Shown in pieces: positions 10,640 to 21,596 of a stretch of 27,599 bases of DNA (its first letter is position 1; every line of letters begins with the position of its first letter). The notes beneath the pieces were generated by a model, which was not told the origin of the DNA, did no database searches, and worked only from the letters and a program-made list of their open reading frames with translations. The DNA lies in NCBI GenBank assembly GCA_000969725.1, contig JXSR01S062909.1; one strand, written 5' to 3'. The stretch is from Ophiothrix spiculata. Taxonomy: Eukaryota > Echinodermata > Ophiuroidea > Amphilepidida > Ophiotrichidae. A program made the position numbers and the translations under genes.

Positions 10640-10671
10640 GTTGCAAACAAAATCTGTTGCAAACAAAATCT
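10640..10671. repeat. 16-bp perfect tandem duplication
   Basis: 'gttgcaaacaaaatct' occurs at 10640-10655 and again at 10656-10671 without a mismatch. Confidence 0.9.
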
Positions 10672-11273
10672 TTAAAAAGATTCTGTAGACTTTTTCAAAT
10701 TTTGGAAAATCTTGGGCCATCCCGGTAACCTTTTCTACTAGATACAAACGCAAACTCAGACACACTGAACATGTGCACATTAAAGAAATATACCAATTTC
10801 TGAGTTTTGAATATAACTGTACACCTTTAAATGTTCACATTAATGTTTGAGTCTTGTTAAATGTTACAGAAACTATAACATTCAGGTGCTAATTTAATTT
10901 GTAGATGCCACTCAAATTTGTCAACTAGATATTGATAATCATAACAAAGTATGATAATAAAAGACAACCTGTGTGTCATAGTTCTGTACATTTTGATTAA
11001 AGTCTGCAAAAAGCTTGTCATAATCATTGTAAGTGCAAACATTTTGCATTTTTGTAACTTGTATAAATGTTCCTTTTGAAAGAAAGTCAAACCTTTTTCA
11101 TGTTCAATTTGGCACTTAACTTTTAGCTGATTCAAAGCTTTCAGGCTAGAAAGTGAGCAAATTAAATTGTAGCTGTGAAGCCTCAACTCATAATTTTCGC
11201 ATAAGCTCAGTAACTTCCTTGCTCAGATTCATGTTTATTTTTTATTGTTTGTATCTATTGTATAGTCAAATTG
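10672..11273. other. AT-rich stretch, nothing recognised
   Basis: Contains a 109-codon open frame on the minus strand (10857-11186). It has no recognisable domain, signal or splice context, and I do not call it a gene. Confidence 0.55.
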
Positions 11274-11332
11274 TTATCTGAGATAACTTATCTCAAAACT
11301 GGGAGATGGGGGAAGATAACACTGATAGATAA
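11274..11332. promoter_or_regulatory. Dense GATA-motif cluster (candidate enhancer element)
   Basis: Six matches to WGATAR on either strand fall within 59 bases: TTATCT 11274-11279, AGATAA 11281-11286, TTATCT 11288-11293, AGATAA 11314-11319, TGATAG 11323-11328 and AGATAA 11327-11332. The second and third form a perfect odd palindrome (11279-11295, TGAGATAA-C-TTATCTCA). Even allowing for AT-rich composition this is far denser than its surroundings. GATA-family zinc-finger factors bind such sites in animals. Enhancer activity is inference. Confidence 0.4.
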
Positions 11333-11924
11333 AGTCATGGGTTAACCCAGATCCAACTATTATGATGTAAAGAGGACTTTAGGCATATTTACATGAACAT
11401 GTGATTTCTATGAGTTGCAGGAACAACTGCTCGATTGATGAAGTTAAATTTGAGTATTTTTGGCAACTATTAAAGGACTGGCCTATATATTTTTACAAAT
11501 TTACAGATTTTGAAAATGCAGTAAAAAAAGCAATTCTTTATCAACTTAAATGTTTATGCCGGGCACAAAAAGCTAACTCTAAAGTAATCATCACTGAATT
11601 TATGATAGATTTATTTTCAATGTGCTTGTGCATAAGATGTCTCTATAACAAAAATAAAGAAAAATTATAGCAAAATAATGTGCCATGAGTTCCTTAGAAA
11701 GCCATGATAATAATTGACTTTACATGATCATGTCATGTTAGTTGGTATTTATAAGGTTGATCAGTAATGGCGACATTCATTTAAATAGGTTGATAGCTAG
11801 GAATACGTAGGCGTTTTAATGAATTAGTGTATGAAGTACTAGAGTTTCTAGATATTTGATAAAGGCTGAGTATGTTGTCTACCTTGGTGGCCAATTGCTC
11901 AGATTAGTTCAATTTGACAAATTA
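11333..11924. other. AT-rich stretch with an unrecognised 89-codon frame
   Basis: An open frame at 11401-11670 (plus) starts shortly after the GATA cluster and encodes a lysine-, cysteine- and aromatic-rich sequence with no recognised domain. I see no strong splice or promoter signal that would support it as a gene. Confidence 0.4.
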
Positions 11925-12118
11925 ACCTTTGCAAAAAAAGAATGCAAACCTTGAAAAAATTTAAACCAAGGGTGGATAACCGGGAACAAAAAGGAAAATA
12001 AAAAAAAAAAAAAGCCTAAAAATCCTCCCAACAAGGGCCCTTAAAAAGGGAAAAAACCCTAACTTAAAAGAGAAAAAACCGAACCAAGGCAAATTTTAAT
12101 CCGATCCCAAAATGGGGT
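11925..12118. other. Compositionally aberrant, homopolymer-rich segment (probable low-quality sequence)
   Basis: The segment is built almost wholly from runs of repeated letters (aaaaaaa, ccc, ggg, doublets), with very few isolated T and a 14-base A run at 12000-12013. Ordinary sequence resumes on both sides. This texture resembles the degraded tail of a sequencing read or a poorly filled gap rather than genomic DNA. No annotation inside it should be trusted. Confidence 0.55.
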
Positions 12119-12245
12119 ATTTGGATGATGCAATGCATTTTGGCACAATGCATGATTATATAAAACACATTTATCAGCATTCAGGTTTGCATTACCGTGA
12201 TGAAAAGTAGCATTTGCAGAATTTACCATCACATGTCACCAAATC

Positions 12246-12420
12246 ACTATAAATAAATAAAATACTGGGGATTTATAGTGCGCTATGCGTCACATATTTG
12301 CATATATTCAAGCACACTCAACTTTTTGCACCAGTGGGGTTTGACCTCGGGACCTTCTACACCACAAGCAAGCGTCTTACCATTTGAGCTAACTTGACTG
12401 CTATACTGGAAGTTGGTTTT
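12246..12420 (-). mobile_element. tRNA-derived SINE (minus strand)
   Basis: On the minus strand a tRNA-like head carries an A-box-like 'tagctcaaatgg' (12380-12391) and a B-box-like 'ggtcaaacccc' (12336-12346), separated by 'taagacgcttgcttgtggtgtagaaggtcccga', the usual anticodon-arm spacing. It is followed by a body with 'caaaaagttgag', 'gcgcactataaatcccc' and a 'tattttatttatttatag' tail. Head, body and TTTA-type tail in this order is a standard tRNA-SINE layout whose tail would be copied by a partner LINE. The B box is degenerate (GGTCAAACC for GGTTCRANNCC), so the copy is probably inactive. The 70-codon frame at 12283-12495 is not a gene. Confidence 0.68.
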
Positions 12421-12562
12421 GGCAAGACTTGTGTGCACCTGAATGCCCTGATTTAAGCTCCCCATAGCCAATGATGCCATTGCACTTGGCAGCATAGACA
12501 GTCCGGTAGCTCCCCTCTATATCTATATAGAAAATATACTCTTACTAATACTAAGGCCTTAA

Positions 12563-13369
12563 AGGCGTATGGTCCGATTCCAACAACTGATCACAACAAA
12601 AACATAGATCTTACACTTTATGATCTATGACTTATAGCTAGAAATGGCTTATTAATGTGTGATATGACAGCTTGAAAAAATGAATTATGCTAAAAGGAAT
12701 GCTCTGAACATGAGTTGTCCTTAAATTGTAAAATCTAGTAAATCATTCAAAATTGCAATATCATTAATGTGTAACTATGTATCATGTCGAAAGGAAATCT
12801 CTGAGAGACGGTTGCTTATATCTTGGATGAGCATAGGCTCTGAATTCTTGTCCATTCCCTTATAGAAATATGATGTCAATGAACTCTTACATGCGGAACA
12901 AAGAAAGCTGATTTGTCATCTCTAGTGTTCTGCACTCGCTGGATGTTGCAATTTACAAAGTACATCATCCCAAACCTTTCAGAGTCCTCTCCTATCCTCA
13001 AGAGCATAGCTAATAAATAAAGTCCATGTTTTTACACACAGAGTAACTTGTATGCATTAATTCTGATTTCCAACTACTTGTCACTATCCAAGGAATCTCA
13101 AGGGATGAAGTTTCATCAAATTGAGGCAAATTATCTCTGAAGTGTGTTTACTTATACACTGCTTTTGCCCATAGATAGTGTTCAAGTACTTCGTATACAT
13201 AATCAATTCCATATGTAACTGCTTAAAATATGAAGCAAGAGCGATGCGACGCGAATGATTTATGTCACAAATGGCGATTGATTCTGACTTATTAATAGAC
13301 AGAAACCTTGAGACAAATTGATACTGCTTGGGCAGATTTATGTTTTCGCTTGATTTGTGGGGTGCCCCT
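12563..13369. mobile_element. Candidate TTAA-bounded non-autonomous element
   Basis: TTAA occurs at 12559-12562 followed by AGGCGTATGG, and at 13370-13373 preceded by GGGGTGCCCCT. Read inverted, the right end begins AGGGGCACCCCACAAATC, resembling the AGGGGCAGCC terminus of the MITE at 1226. The two ends match only over the first few bases (AGGCG vs AGGGG), although 'aaaacata(g/a)atct' recurs subterminally on both sides. No empty site is available, so the boundaries are tentative and the left end may be wrong. Confidence 0.3.
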
Positions 13370-13590
13370 TTAAATGAAATCGTGTGTCAGTAGAGGGTAT
13401 CAGATGCATAGATACAGAATAAGTTTGTGTTACTGCTGTCTTTGTGACAACTAAATGTCACTTCCTTTGGGATGGAACTTTATTGAATCAACACAAATTA
13501 TCTCTCTCATGTGTGTTTGTATTATTACCGTTGGCTGAAAGGTAATTGTTCAGAGTGCCTTGTACAAATAATTAGTGTATTTTGGGAGCT
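13036..13590. repeat. Diverged ~175-bp direct repeat pair (offset ~376)
   Basis: About 13036-13212 and 13412-13590 align from 'acaga.taa.ttgt' through 'aactac/aaa.tgtcact', 'gggatg', 'caaattatctct' and 'tgtgttt' to 'gttca.agt..ctt.gta..aata'. They differ at many positions. The roughly 200 bases between them include the putative right end of the TTAA-bounded element and a local CpG cluster ('gcgatgcgacgcga', about 13241-13254). Confidence 0.6.
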
Positions 13591-15837
13591 GAACTACAAA
13601 CTTGATACATATTTACAGCTTAATATAAATGATTCTTGCAAATATATTAAAACTTAAATGGTATTGATAATTTGTGGATTTTTTCATAACATGCTTATAA
13701 TTGATCTCTGTGATTTGTGAGATATCAATAATAAAAGTACCCTAGGGTCATCTTAAGTCATTTTAATCTCCCTGCAATAAATATATAGGTGACCGTTGAC
13801 CTGAAAGGTCCAATTTTGTAGGTCAACGATCAAATTTTGAAGATGCAACAAAATCTCATTCTAATATTCATCCCAAGTCATTAAGGGAGTCAAACGAAGG
13901 TCGATTTTTTCATCTTTGATGTCAAAGTTTAGGGTGTCAATATGTTGTTCTTGAACCAGAGATCAAATTGTCGTTGGTGATTGCTTTATCTTCAAGCCTA
14001 ATATAAAGACATTTTACACAAGAAGGGCTAATCCATTGGGTTCATGTCACTAACAGTGGCACAGTCACGTTTAGTATTAATAGTATTAATTCGTGCTTTC
14101 AAGTGCCTGTGAAATTTAAATATTTTTACAGAAACCCAACCTATAATAAGTGAAACTTCAAATGGAAGGAGGGGTATTAGATTATAGGTACTTACATTCA
14201 TGATTCCTGCAATAGAAGGAACTTTACGGACTAGGATTGAGTACGTTAGTTCTTGTAGTAAAGCTAATCTTAGCTATTAGCGTGATGTTATATGAAATCC
14301 AATCATGTTCAGACTATTAACATAATAATTCCATTTTGTGTTGAATCCTGTAGGCAGGATATGTTACGATAGAAATTTGATTTTGTGAAAGACAGTTTTG
14401 ACTAGACTTGTAAGCTTGTTTTCCATTTGACTTTCCATTCATAACCATCTAATCTGCTTTAGAATTAACTTTAGGTTATTTTGTATTATTATTTTTTCTT
14501 CATAAATGTCTTTGTCATTTTCAACATTCATGTATGTGTACATGAATGTACTATTACTCATATAAACATTAAATTGGCAGTGGAAACAAAGACTTACAGC
14601 CCCTCGATCCCAAGAAGCTTAATCTTTTTCTGCACCATCCAAATTAAAGGAAACAATACCATTCCAGCTCAATTAAGTTTTCTTTTTTTATCACAACATT
14701 TGATAAGTTTTGCTATTTTTCAACCCTTCCAATGACTGAACACATTCTTTAATGATGTAGTAATAAATGGAAGAACATAAAATAAGAAGATAGATGTCAA
14801 CTAATATTGTTTTAACAGATATTCAACGCAATGAGATAGAGTCAACATTTGGATAAAAAGAAGACTTGATTATTGAAAAATTCCATTTTTGCTGAATATT
14901 TTGTAATGTTGGAAGAAAAAAATAAACAAAATTACCATGAAATATAATCAAGTGTAAGACACAAAACCTACATCTTGCTTGAAAAAACTGAGCAGTAAAC
15001 AACACCACTTTGAATTATTCTATCACATCAATGACAATGTTACATTGATGTGTTAAAATACCGTAGCAGTATGAAAATTTGTAATGAAAATAGATACAAA
15101 ATGGATGAACATTTCTTCACCTTTTCCAGTAATGGCTCATAAAATCTCACGTTGATGCATTCAGAATTCTGAAATATGAGCAATCATTTGTTTGCAAGAG
15201 TCATAAATTTGATATAAGTCTTTTTTAAGGGTGAGAAAATACAAGCCTCATATTTTATATTGGATGTTTTATCACAGGAGCACTCAACTCCCAAAGAAAA
15301 TCTTGGCAAAATAAGAAATAATATCAAATTTGGTTAAAACATATATTTTGTTTCAAGTACTTTGGCTGCTTGGATATTTGGAGTATAAATGCTTTATGTT
15401 CCTTTGAGATGTTTTGATGTCGTTAAGCTTTGTTAACATTCTAAGCATGTAGCGAATGGATTTAATATGCAAGCTGTGTAAAACTCGTTAGTTCTGAGAT
15501 GGCAAATAAGTGACTTATATGGAGTATTAAGAAATCCTCAAGAGAAAATGACTGATCATTTGGGATTTGAGAGGAAAATTATGTACACTGAAGTTGACCT
15601 GGGGTAAAATAATGCAGATCAGGTGGTTCTGAAATAGCAAAAATGTATTTGAAGATATTGCAACATTTTCCAAACAGGCCAAAGATCAAGAACCTCTCAC
15701 TTGATTGGTTGACATCATTTTTATGTTGCAATAATCGCAGTGGACAATCTAAAACCATCTTAACCCTAGCACGTCACAGTCCAACAAAATCCAACAAGCA
15801 AAAATCAAGAAATTTGCCAAATAGTCCAATGGCTGCC
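13591..15837. other. AT-rich stretch with two small inverted repeats, no gene recognised
   Basis: Holds an inverted repeat with 9-bp perfect arms CGTTGACCT/AGGTCAACG (13794-13828) in a patch rich in GGTCA-type motifs, and an 11-bp-arm hairpin at 14524-14549. Open frames at 14481-14735 (plus) and 14823-15008 (minus) show no domain. Confidence 0.55.
14524..14549. repeat. Perfect hairpin, 11-bp arms, TGTG loop
   Basis: ACATTCATGTA and TACATGAATGT are exact reverse complements separated by TGTG. It stands alone in AT-rich sequence with no neighbouring gene to explain it. Confidence 0.8.
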
Positions 15838-15866
15838 ATGGCAGGCCATACTCGGTGGCCTGCCAT
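15838..15866. repeat. Perfect 11-bp-arm GC-rich hairpin
   Basis: ATGGCAGGCCA (15838-15848) and TGGCCTGCCAT (15856-15866) are exact reverse complements around the 7-base loop TACTCGG. It is GC-rich in an AT-rich region and sits at the 5' edge of the SINE-like tRNA head, so the right arm overlaps the A-box area. Confidence 0.85.
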
Positions 15867-15930
15867 AGTTGGACATGGGATAGGGATGCCAAGGGTCGGG
15901 GGTTCAAATCTCAGGGGAAACAGGAAATTT
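15838..15930 (+). mobile_element. Degenerate tRNA-type SINE with hairpin at its 5' side
   Basis: The plus strand reads 'cggtggcctgcc..agttggacatggg', then 'ggatgcc.agggtcgggggttcaaatctc', then 'aggggaaacaggaaattttt'. The last block contains a good polymerase III B box (GGTTCAAATCTC, about 15901-15912). The first resembles an A-box region (TGGCC...AGTTGG) with an indel. This order is typical of a tRNA-derived SINE head. The overlapping open frames here (15643-15957 plus, 15774-16079 minus) are repeat translation. The 3' limit is not clear. Confidence 0.5.
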
Positions 15931-17718
15931 TTGAATGACGTATTCGAACTTAGATAGTTTTTAAGCGTTTGGGAGTAAGCGTTATTACTCATCAGTGACA
16001 AGAACTTAAAAATCTGCTGTGAGAATACCTTATTTTTTCTTGCACATATTAATTCAAAGGGGATTTTTTTGTTGTTCAAGAAATCAAGTTATGTGGTTTG
16101 TGGTTGATGGTTGTATGTCTTATTCCATGTTCAAAATGGTCATTGAACATTGGACAGCACTTCTCTTAAAATAAGTTATATGGAGACAGTAGTAATCACT
16201 GATTTATAATGTGCAAAGTACAGTCTTACTTTCAGTTTTGTCTTGAAATAGATGATTAAAGTATCCATCTTCTCTCCTGGCAATATATGAGGAGCCAAGA
16301 TTGGGCCTGTTTTACAATATGAAATGCAAATGAGAATCAAGTGTAAAGATTTTATTTTTCTTCATATGCAGACATCTGGCTCCACATCAAACTCATGAAT
16401 ATTCATAACAGCCATCTTCCGTGTCTCGAGTACAATAATTAAAATCATGTGTCCCCAAATTGATATTTCTGGTGCTGCTTGCTTCTGGGCTGTATTTTAT
16501 GTGATAAGGTGGATATTTAGCGAATATATCTTAAGATAAACATATGTTTTATCTTGGTTTGCCTTCTCCCAGTATTAACATTTGAAGGGTTGGAAACACT
16601 TGAAAATATACAAATGTGCAATGAATACCGAAAAATCTTATGATAGTATGTGAATTTTTACATCAGAGTATTCCACTGGTATACATTTTATTGTATAAAA
16701 CAAAATTTGTAGAAAAAAATGAAGAAATAATCCTGATCATTGAATACCATATCCACTTGTCCAATTCAACAATTAAGCTTCTCATAATCCTTTTGGATTA
16801 ATGAGCACCTTCACTTCCAAAAGTTGGCCAAATCCTCATACTCTATGACCAAAAGTATTTTGACAATTTTTCTTCATACTGATGTGGTATCTGTTCTACA
16901 AAATATGTAATGAAAGTTTGATTGTTTGATATTTTTCTAAATAATTTAAAGAAAGATATGTACCATTTGAAATACTAACCTGACCCTAAACATAAACCTT
17001 TAACCTAAATCTAAACCGTAATCCTAAAATTTTTGATGGGACCTAAAGTATACTTGGTATTTCTCATTTAATTGCTAAATGATTACTAACAATTTTCTAT
17101 TTATGCTGGCACAAGAGTCAAATCTTTTTTAGTATTTGTAATTGATACCAATTTTGGACTAGTACAAGACATCAAGACTCTACCAGTTGAAAGCTAATGA
17201 GGGTAATACTTTTGCTACGATATTATCCAGAAGTCAGTGACATATTAGCCAAAAGCAATATGGTAGATTATATCTTGTTTACACTCATCTTCAGTAATGT
17301 AGTCCAGCCTTACCACTGTATGAAAGTACAAATATTTCCACTGGGTTTTATTTTTGTGCTCTGTATATCTACAATAAGGAGCTCTCCATGAAGTTTCACC
17401 AGACAGATAAAATCTAAATAAAGGTGGTATACACACAATATCTCCTATAATGTTGAAATAATCTGGTTAGAGAATGGAATTAGCTCTCGGCAAATATTTC
17501 AATATGGAAAATTACCTCTTTTTACAGTGTTTGTTTTGGGAGATGGCATTCTCATTTGTGCGAAGAAAAATAGCTGGCAAGCAATCTTGGGATGAGTTAC
17601 CAGCCCATATACTCACATGCTTTGCTGGCATTGTGCTAATGAAAAAAAATTCAATACCTTATTCCAAGAAGGGCCCAATGACAAAATGTTTTTAGTTTAA
17701 AGAAAAAAATGAATATCA
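15931..17718. other. AT-rich stretch, no gene recognised
   Basis: Notable parts are a patch at about 16310-16410 with ATGCAAAT (16324-16331, POU octamer) and the palindrome ATGAATATTCAT (16395-16406), and the telomere-like degenerate repeat at about 16976-17030. The frames at 17197-17391, 17245-17436 and 17474-17695 have no recognised domain. Confidence 0.55.
16976..17030. repeat. Degenerate telomere-like hexamer tract (CCTAAA-type)
   Basis: A 55-base C-and-A-biased tract has repeated variants of ccctaaa, cctttaa, cctaaat, ctaaacc and cctaaaa at a spacing near six. It resembles a decayed (CCCTAA)n interstitial telomeric sequence or a decayed CCTAAA-type simple repeat. No exact tandem TTAGGG run remains. 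Confidence 0.5.
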
Positions 17719-18045
17719 TTTAAAAGGAGTTGCTTTTCAAGATCAATAAGTTGTCCTAGGGAATTTCAATAACTAGAACTTATAGCACATGAGTTAATAT
17801 TGTATTCATTTCAATGCCAACCAGGGCACTTTTATAGATGGGTAGGCTCCTTCTTGGAATTGATAGCAAGACATGGATATCCTTAAAAGGAGTTGCTTTG
17901 CAAAATGATTTAATTGTCTGACAGAATTACAATATCTAGAAGGTATTGCACAGCACATTTAATGTTGAATCAATTTCGTTGGCAACACCAAAATAGAGGA
18001 GTTTGGCTCTCCTTGGATTTATGAATTCAATTGCGGACTTCAGAT
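17719..18045. repeat. Diverged ~163-bp tandem duplication
   Basis: Unit 1 (about 17719-17881) and unit 2 (about 17883-18045) both start 'ttaaaaggagttgcttt'. They then align through 'a.ttgtc', 'aataactagaa/aatatctagaa', 'agcacat', 'tcaatttc/tcatttca' and 'caac.cc' to 'ggct..ctcctt'. Divergence is substantial. No frame is conserved between units, so it looks like an old non-coding tandem duplication. Confidence 0.7.
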
Positions 18046-21000
18046 CTGGGTTTCATGTGCATGAGTTTGCACATTGTTTTTCTTACCTAGATTGGGCTTA
18101 TTGAAGAGATCCCTTGGTGATAGATATATTCAGCATATACTGAGGAAAGAAATGTGGATAATTACTAAATGCTTTGAAATAGAAATGGAATATAATTGAA
18201 ATTGGAGAGAAAATATACTATTAAATAAGTGTAATAGTATAACCTTGAAATACCAATATGTGGTATACATTCAGGCACATTCAGGATATATATGAATTTT
18301 AATAGCAAATTAATGCAAATGTCAAATGACATTTAATTGCTGCAAAAATGCTGCATATTTGTGTAAACTAGTTCGTTATATTTTAAGGAGGTGAATATGT
18401 GAAAATCTAAACATCCTTTCTGTAAAAACATTTCCCATGCAGTTTGTATATTTATTTACAAAGGTGGCTGCATTTTCTGTTGATTGAAAAATCCGAATGT
18501 CAAAGAAAAAAAAAAGAGCTCTATTGCTTAACATGCTGAGCTAAAAATCAAACATGTGTTAGACTCTTCCACAAACACAAATCCCAATTATCAATCATAA
18601 TTCATGTGTTTTACTAAGTCAATAACAATTTATAAAACATATATGCATAAGTTTGGTTTACTACTTGTTTTTAATTGTGTTTAATTGATTTCACTACATG
18701 TAAATAATTGCTCTTCTGATTGTTGAAACCATAAAGCATTAAGCAATTTTTTTATGCAACTTAAGTAGAAAAATATCTGACACAAGTACTTGTGTCTGTC
18801 AGACATAATACAGAAAAAAACCACACTTTTCATGAATTTTCTATTTAAAATAAATAATAAATTTGAATGCCAAATGTAAGCTTGAAAATTGAACAAGTGG
18901 CTTTCAAAAGCCTTTCAGAACATTAGTGAATTCTGTATAATTCCATGAACAGCTTATGTTATGGATAAATGGGAGTAAATATTGACAAGACATAATGTAC
19001 TCACCATCATCTAGTTCCTTATTGATGGCAATTATATTGCCGACAGTTTGATGTAAAATCTAGTGACAGCTGCCAATTGGCGCTAGTTTTAGGGTTGTGG
19101 TGCGTTGGACTGATAGATGCTATATAAGCTAATAGGAAACTCTGAATGTTTATATTTTTGATTCCAAGGTTTAACTTAGTTTCAATAAACCTTTTTTTTT
19201 GTTTTAATATACAAAATTCAATGACTGTTGTATTAGTTAGCTTTTCATAAGAATTGAATATAATTTCCATTGGACACAACAGTTTGATATTAAATCGCTT
19301 TATTATCCCAGTAATCAACAGTATTTTAGTTTTCAGTTCTGCAAGTATTTTGGTGTTTAGGATTTTTTTGCACTGGAATTTGTATCATAAGTTTGTAAAT
19401 GAGAATAAGTTGTTTTATAGCATACAGGAGAAAGGAAATGAATGGTATGGTCAAATCAGTAATTAATCTACAAAGGGCAAAAGTTGGTACGTGACAAATG
19501 GACTAGTAATACAGAATAGAATATTTAACATGATTCATATTGTACTTTCTACTATAGATAGCAGCATTGTAGTAGTTCTCTTCAGCATTAAGAGTTACAA
19601 TTTTGACCACTCTCATAGAGAATGTCAGAAGTTTAGATTTTAATGACAGCATTAGATGAATTTTAAAAAAAAATCCATGCTTTCCAGATAAAGCCCCTAA
19701 AAATCTTGACCCATGATTCTGCATTTCCCTGAAAATTAGATGGAAAAGGGCAACATTTTTTATTGAATAGACCAATTTTGTCTGTGATTTATATTGTTTA
19801 GAGCCAAATGTTGCCTCTACATTGCTATTGATCCCAGTTGGATGACTGGTATTAATCACAGTTAAACTTCAATCTCTGCAACTTTTCTTGGTGTTTTAGT
19901 TAGTCAGTTGTGGAGAAGGGGTCTTATGAAAACAAAATTGTGGAGCAATTGTTTGTTTCTGTTTTCTGTAAACTATGCAGTCACGTTTGGAAGATAGTAT
20001 TTTTATGTCATTTTTTGAAGATGGTTATTTAAACCCAATGCTTACATGATGGCTTAATACCACTATTTTGTCTATTTTCTGCTCAAGTGATACATGAGAG
20101 TAACATTATTCCATTCTGCATTTTGTGCAGTTACACAGAATTATAATTCCAGAGTGATCAACATAAAAATTAGGTGAGACCTTTGAACCATAGAAACTGC
20201 TTCTGTTGTGATTGAATATGTAAATCTCATGTTTCAAAAGAGTTGGAGGAAATAGAATCAAAATGATTTTTAATAGTTTTCTTGTGAAATGACAATCAAA
20301 CTTTGGCTACTTCCAGTTTTTGGTTTGTCAGTTTGGTTGGTTATGAATCAAAACTATTGGTTCTGGACCAAAAAAGTTATTATGAAAAGTAAAAATGTAA
20401 CATCAAAAGAAACTGCCAGTTTAAAATCTCGAAATTTTGCTGATATGTATGTCTGACTGCAGCACTTATGATAAGCTGTGTTATGGGTAAAATCTCATTA
20501 GATATATTGCTATTCCATATTACTGCTTCTCAATCCATGTAATTATGTTAAATTGCAGTATGGAGGATCACAAGTTAATCTTAGTGATTGCAAGCGCACA
20601 GCAAATCGACGAATACCTGGCAAAGTCATAACAAAGCAGATATTTGTTTGGAATTTCATCACATATGCCAAGGCCAAGCTGAAGAGAGAAAATCTTGTTT
20701 TCTATTGCAAATTGATTCTTTTGAGAATATTTAAACTTTGTAAAATGATGATATGCACCTGTATGTATAAGTACAAAATATTTTCCAAGGATTATCCACA
20801 ATAATTGTCACTTCTTTTTGCTGACCTTTGCAATAATTATAATATTAGCTTTTATTTTCACATTTCATTTACATAGTCAAAAAGCACCAAGAAACAAAAT
20901 TGTTTTCTAATTGCTTTGATTCCAGGTTATTTTAAGAAGTAGATTTCTGAGAATTTCATACTAATGATTTTCTGATGTCTACTTGAATGGATTATTCAAT

Positions 21001-21590
21001 CTTCTGCATTTTGACTTCCTGCATACTAAAATTATCAAGTCTTACTGATATTGTAAAAGCACTTTGTTCACACATTGTATAAGAGCAGGGTTGACACTAA
21101 AGTTTAGTATTTTTAGATCTACTGAACTTGAAATGTTTTGAAGATTTGTCATCAAAAATAAAAGCATTGGAATATAAGTTCAACAAGAGAGATTTTCAAC
21201 GATGTTATTTCTAATATGATGAAATGTGTCTATCAAACCCAACGGGAGATTGTTTTGGAAGTTGATTAAATGGGGAGATTGAATTGATTGTCTGAGACAA
21301 TTATGATGAAAATGCAGGACCAAAATTACTAAAAGGACCAGATTAAAAGTGCATCCAAAATCTTTAATAAAAATGGTGCAAAGTTATTAATGTTATTGAT
21401 AGCTGGAATTATTACTGATGTTGACCATTTTGTAATAAAAATAGGTAAAAAACATATACAATTACTTTGTTACTTTACCACCCACTAAAAGTATCAACCA
21501 GTCCAGGCACTGCTTTCCCATTGCTTCCACATTGCGTTTAGTCAAACGGAACCTACGCAATATCATTTTGTGCACTTATATATTATTACA
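18046..21590. other. Long AT-rich stretch, no gene recognised
   Basis: No RNA gene, transposon end or conserved exon was recognised. The 118-codon frame at 19503-19859 (minus) and 99-codon frame at 19019-19318 (minus) have no domain, and their composition follows the local AT bias. A small inverted repeat next to an octamer motif is at 18313-18334. Confidence 0.55.
18313..18334. promoter_or_regulatory. Octamer ATGCAAAT overlapping an 8-bp inverted repeat
   Basis: ATGCAAAT (18313-18320) is the POU/Oct consensus. Overlapping it, AAATGTCA (18317-18324) and TGACATTT (18327-18334) form perfect arms with a two-base loop, flanked by TAAT/TTAATTG homeodomain-like cores. A compact regulatory element is possible, though AT-rich DNA yields such motifs often. 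Confidence 0.25.
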
Positions 21591-21596
21591 TTTAAA

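Noticed and set aside
10857..11186. 109-codon open frame on the minus strand as a gene
   Set aside because: No domain, no convincing start context, and no conserved partner in the window.
12336..12391. Functional tRNA gene
   Set aside because: A and B box matches are degenerate, no full cloverleaf with acceptor pairing was found, and a SINE body and tail follow.
19503..19859. 118-codon open frame on the minus strand as a gene
   Set aside because: No recognisable domain, composition follows local AT bias, and length is within what chance gives in 27 kb; no splice or promoter context supports it.
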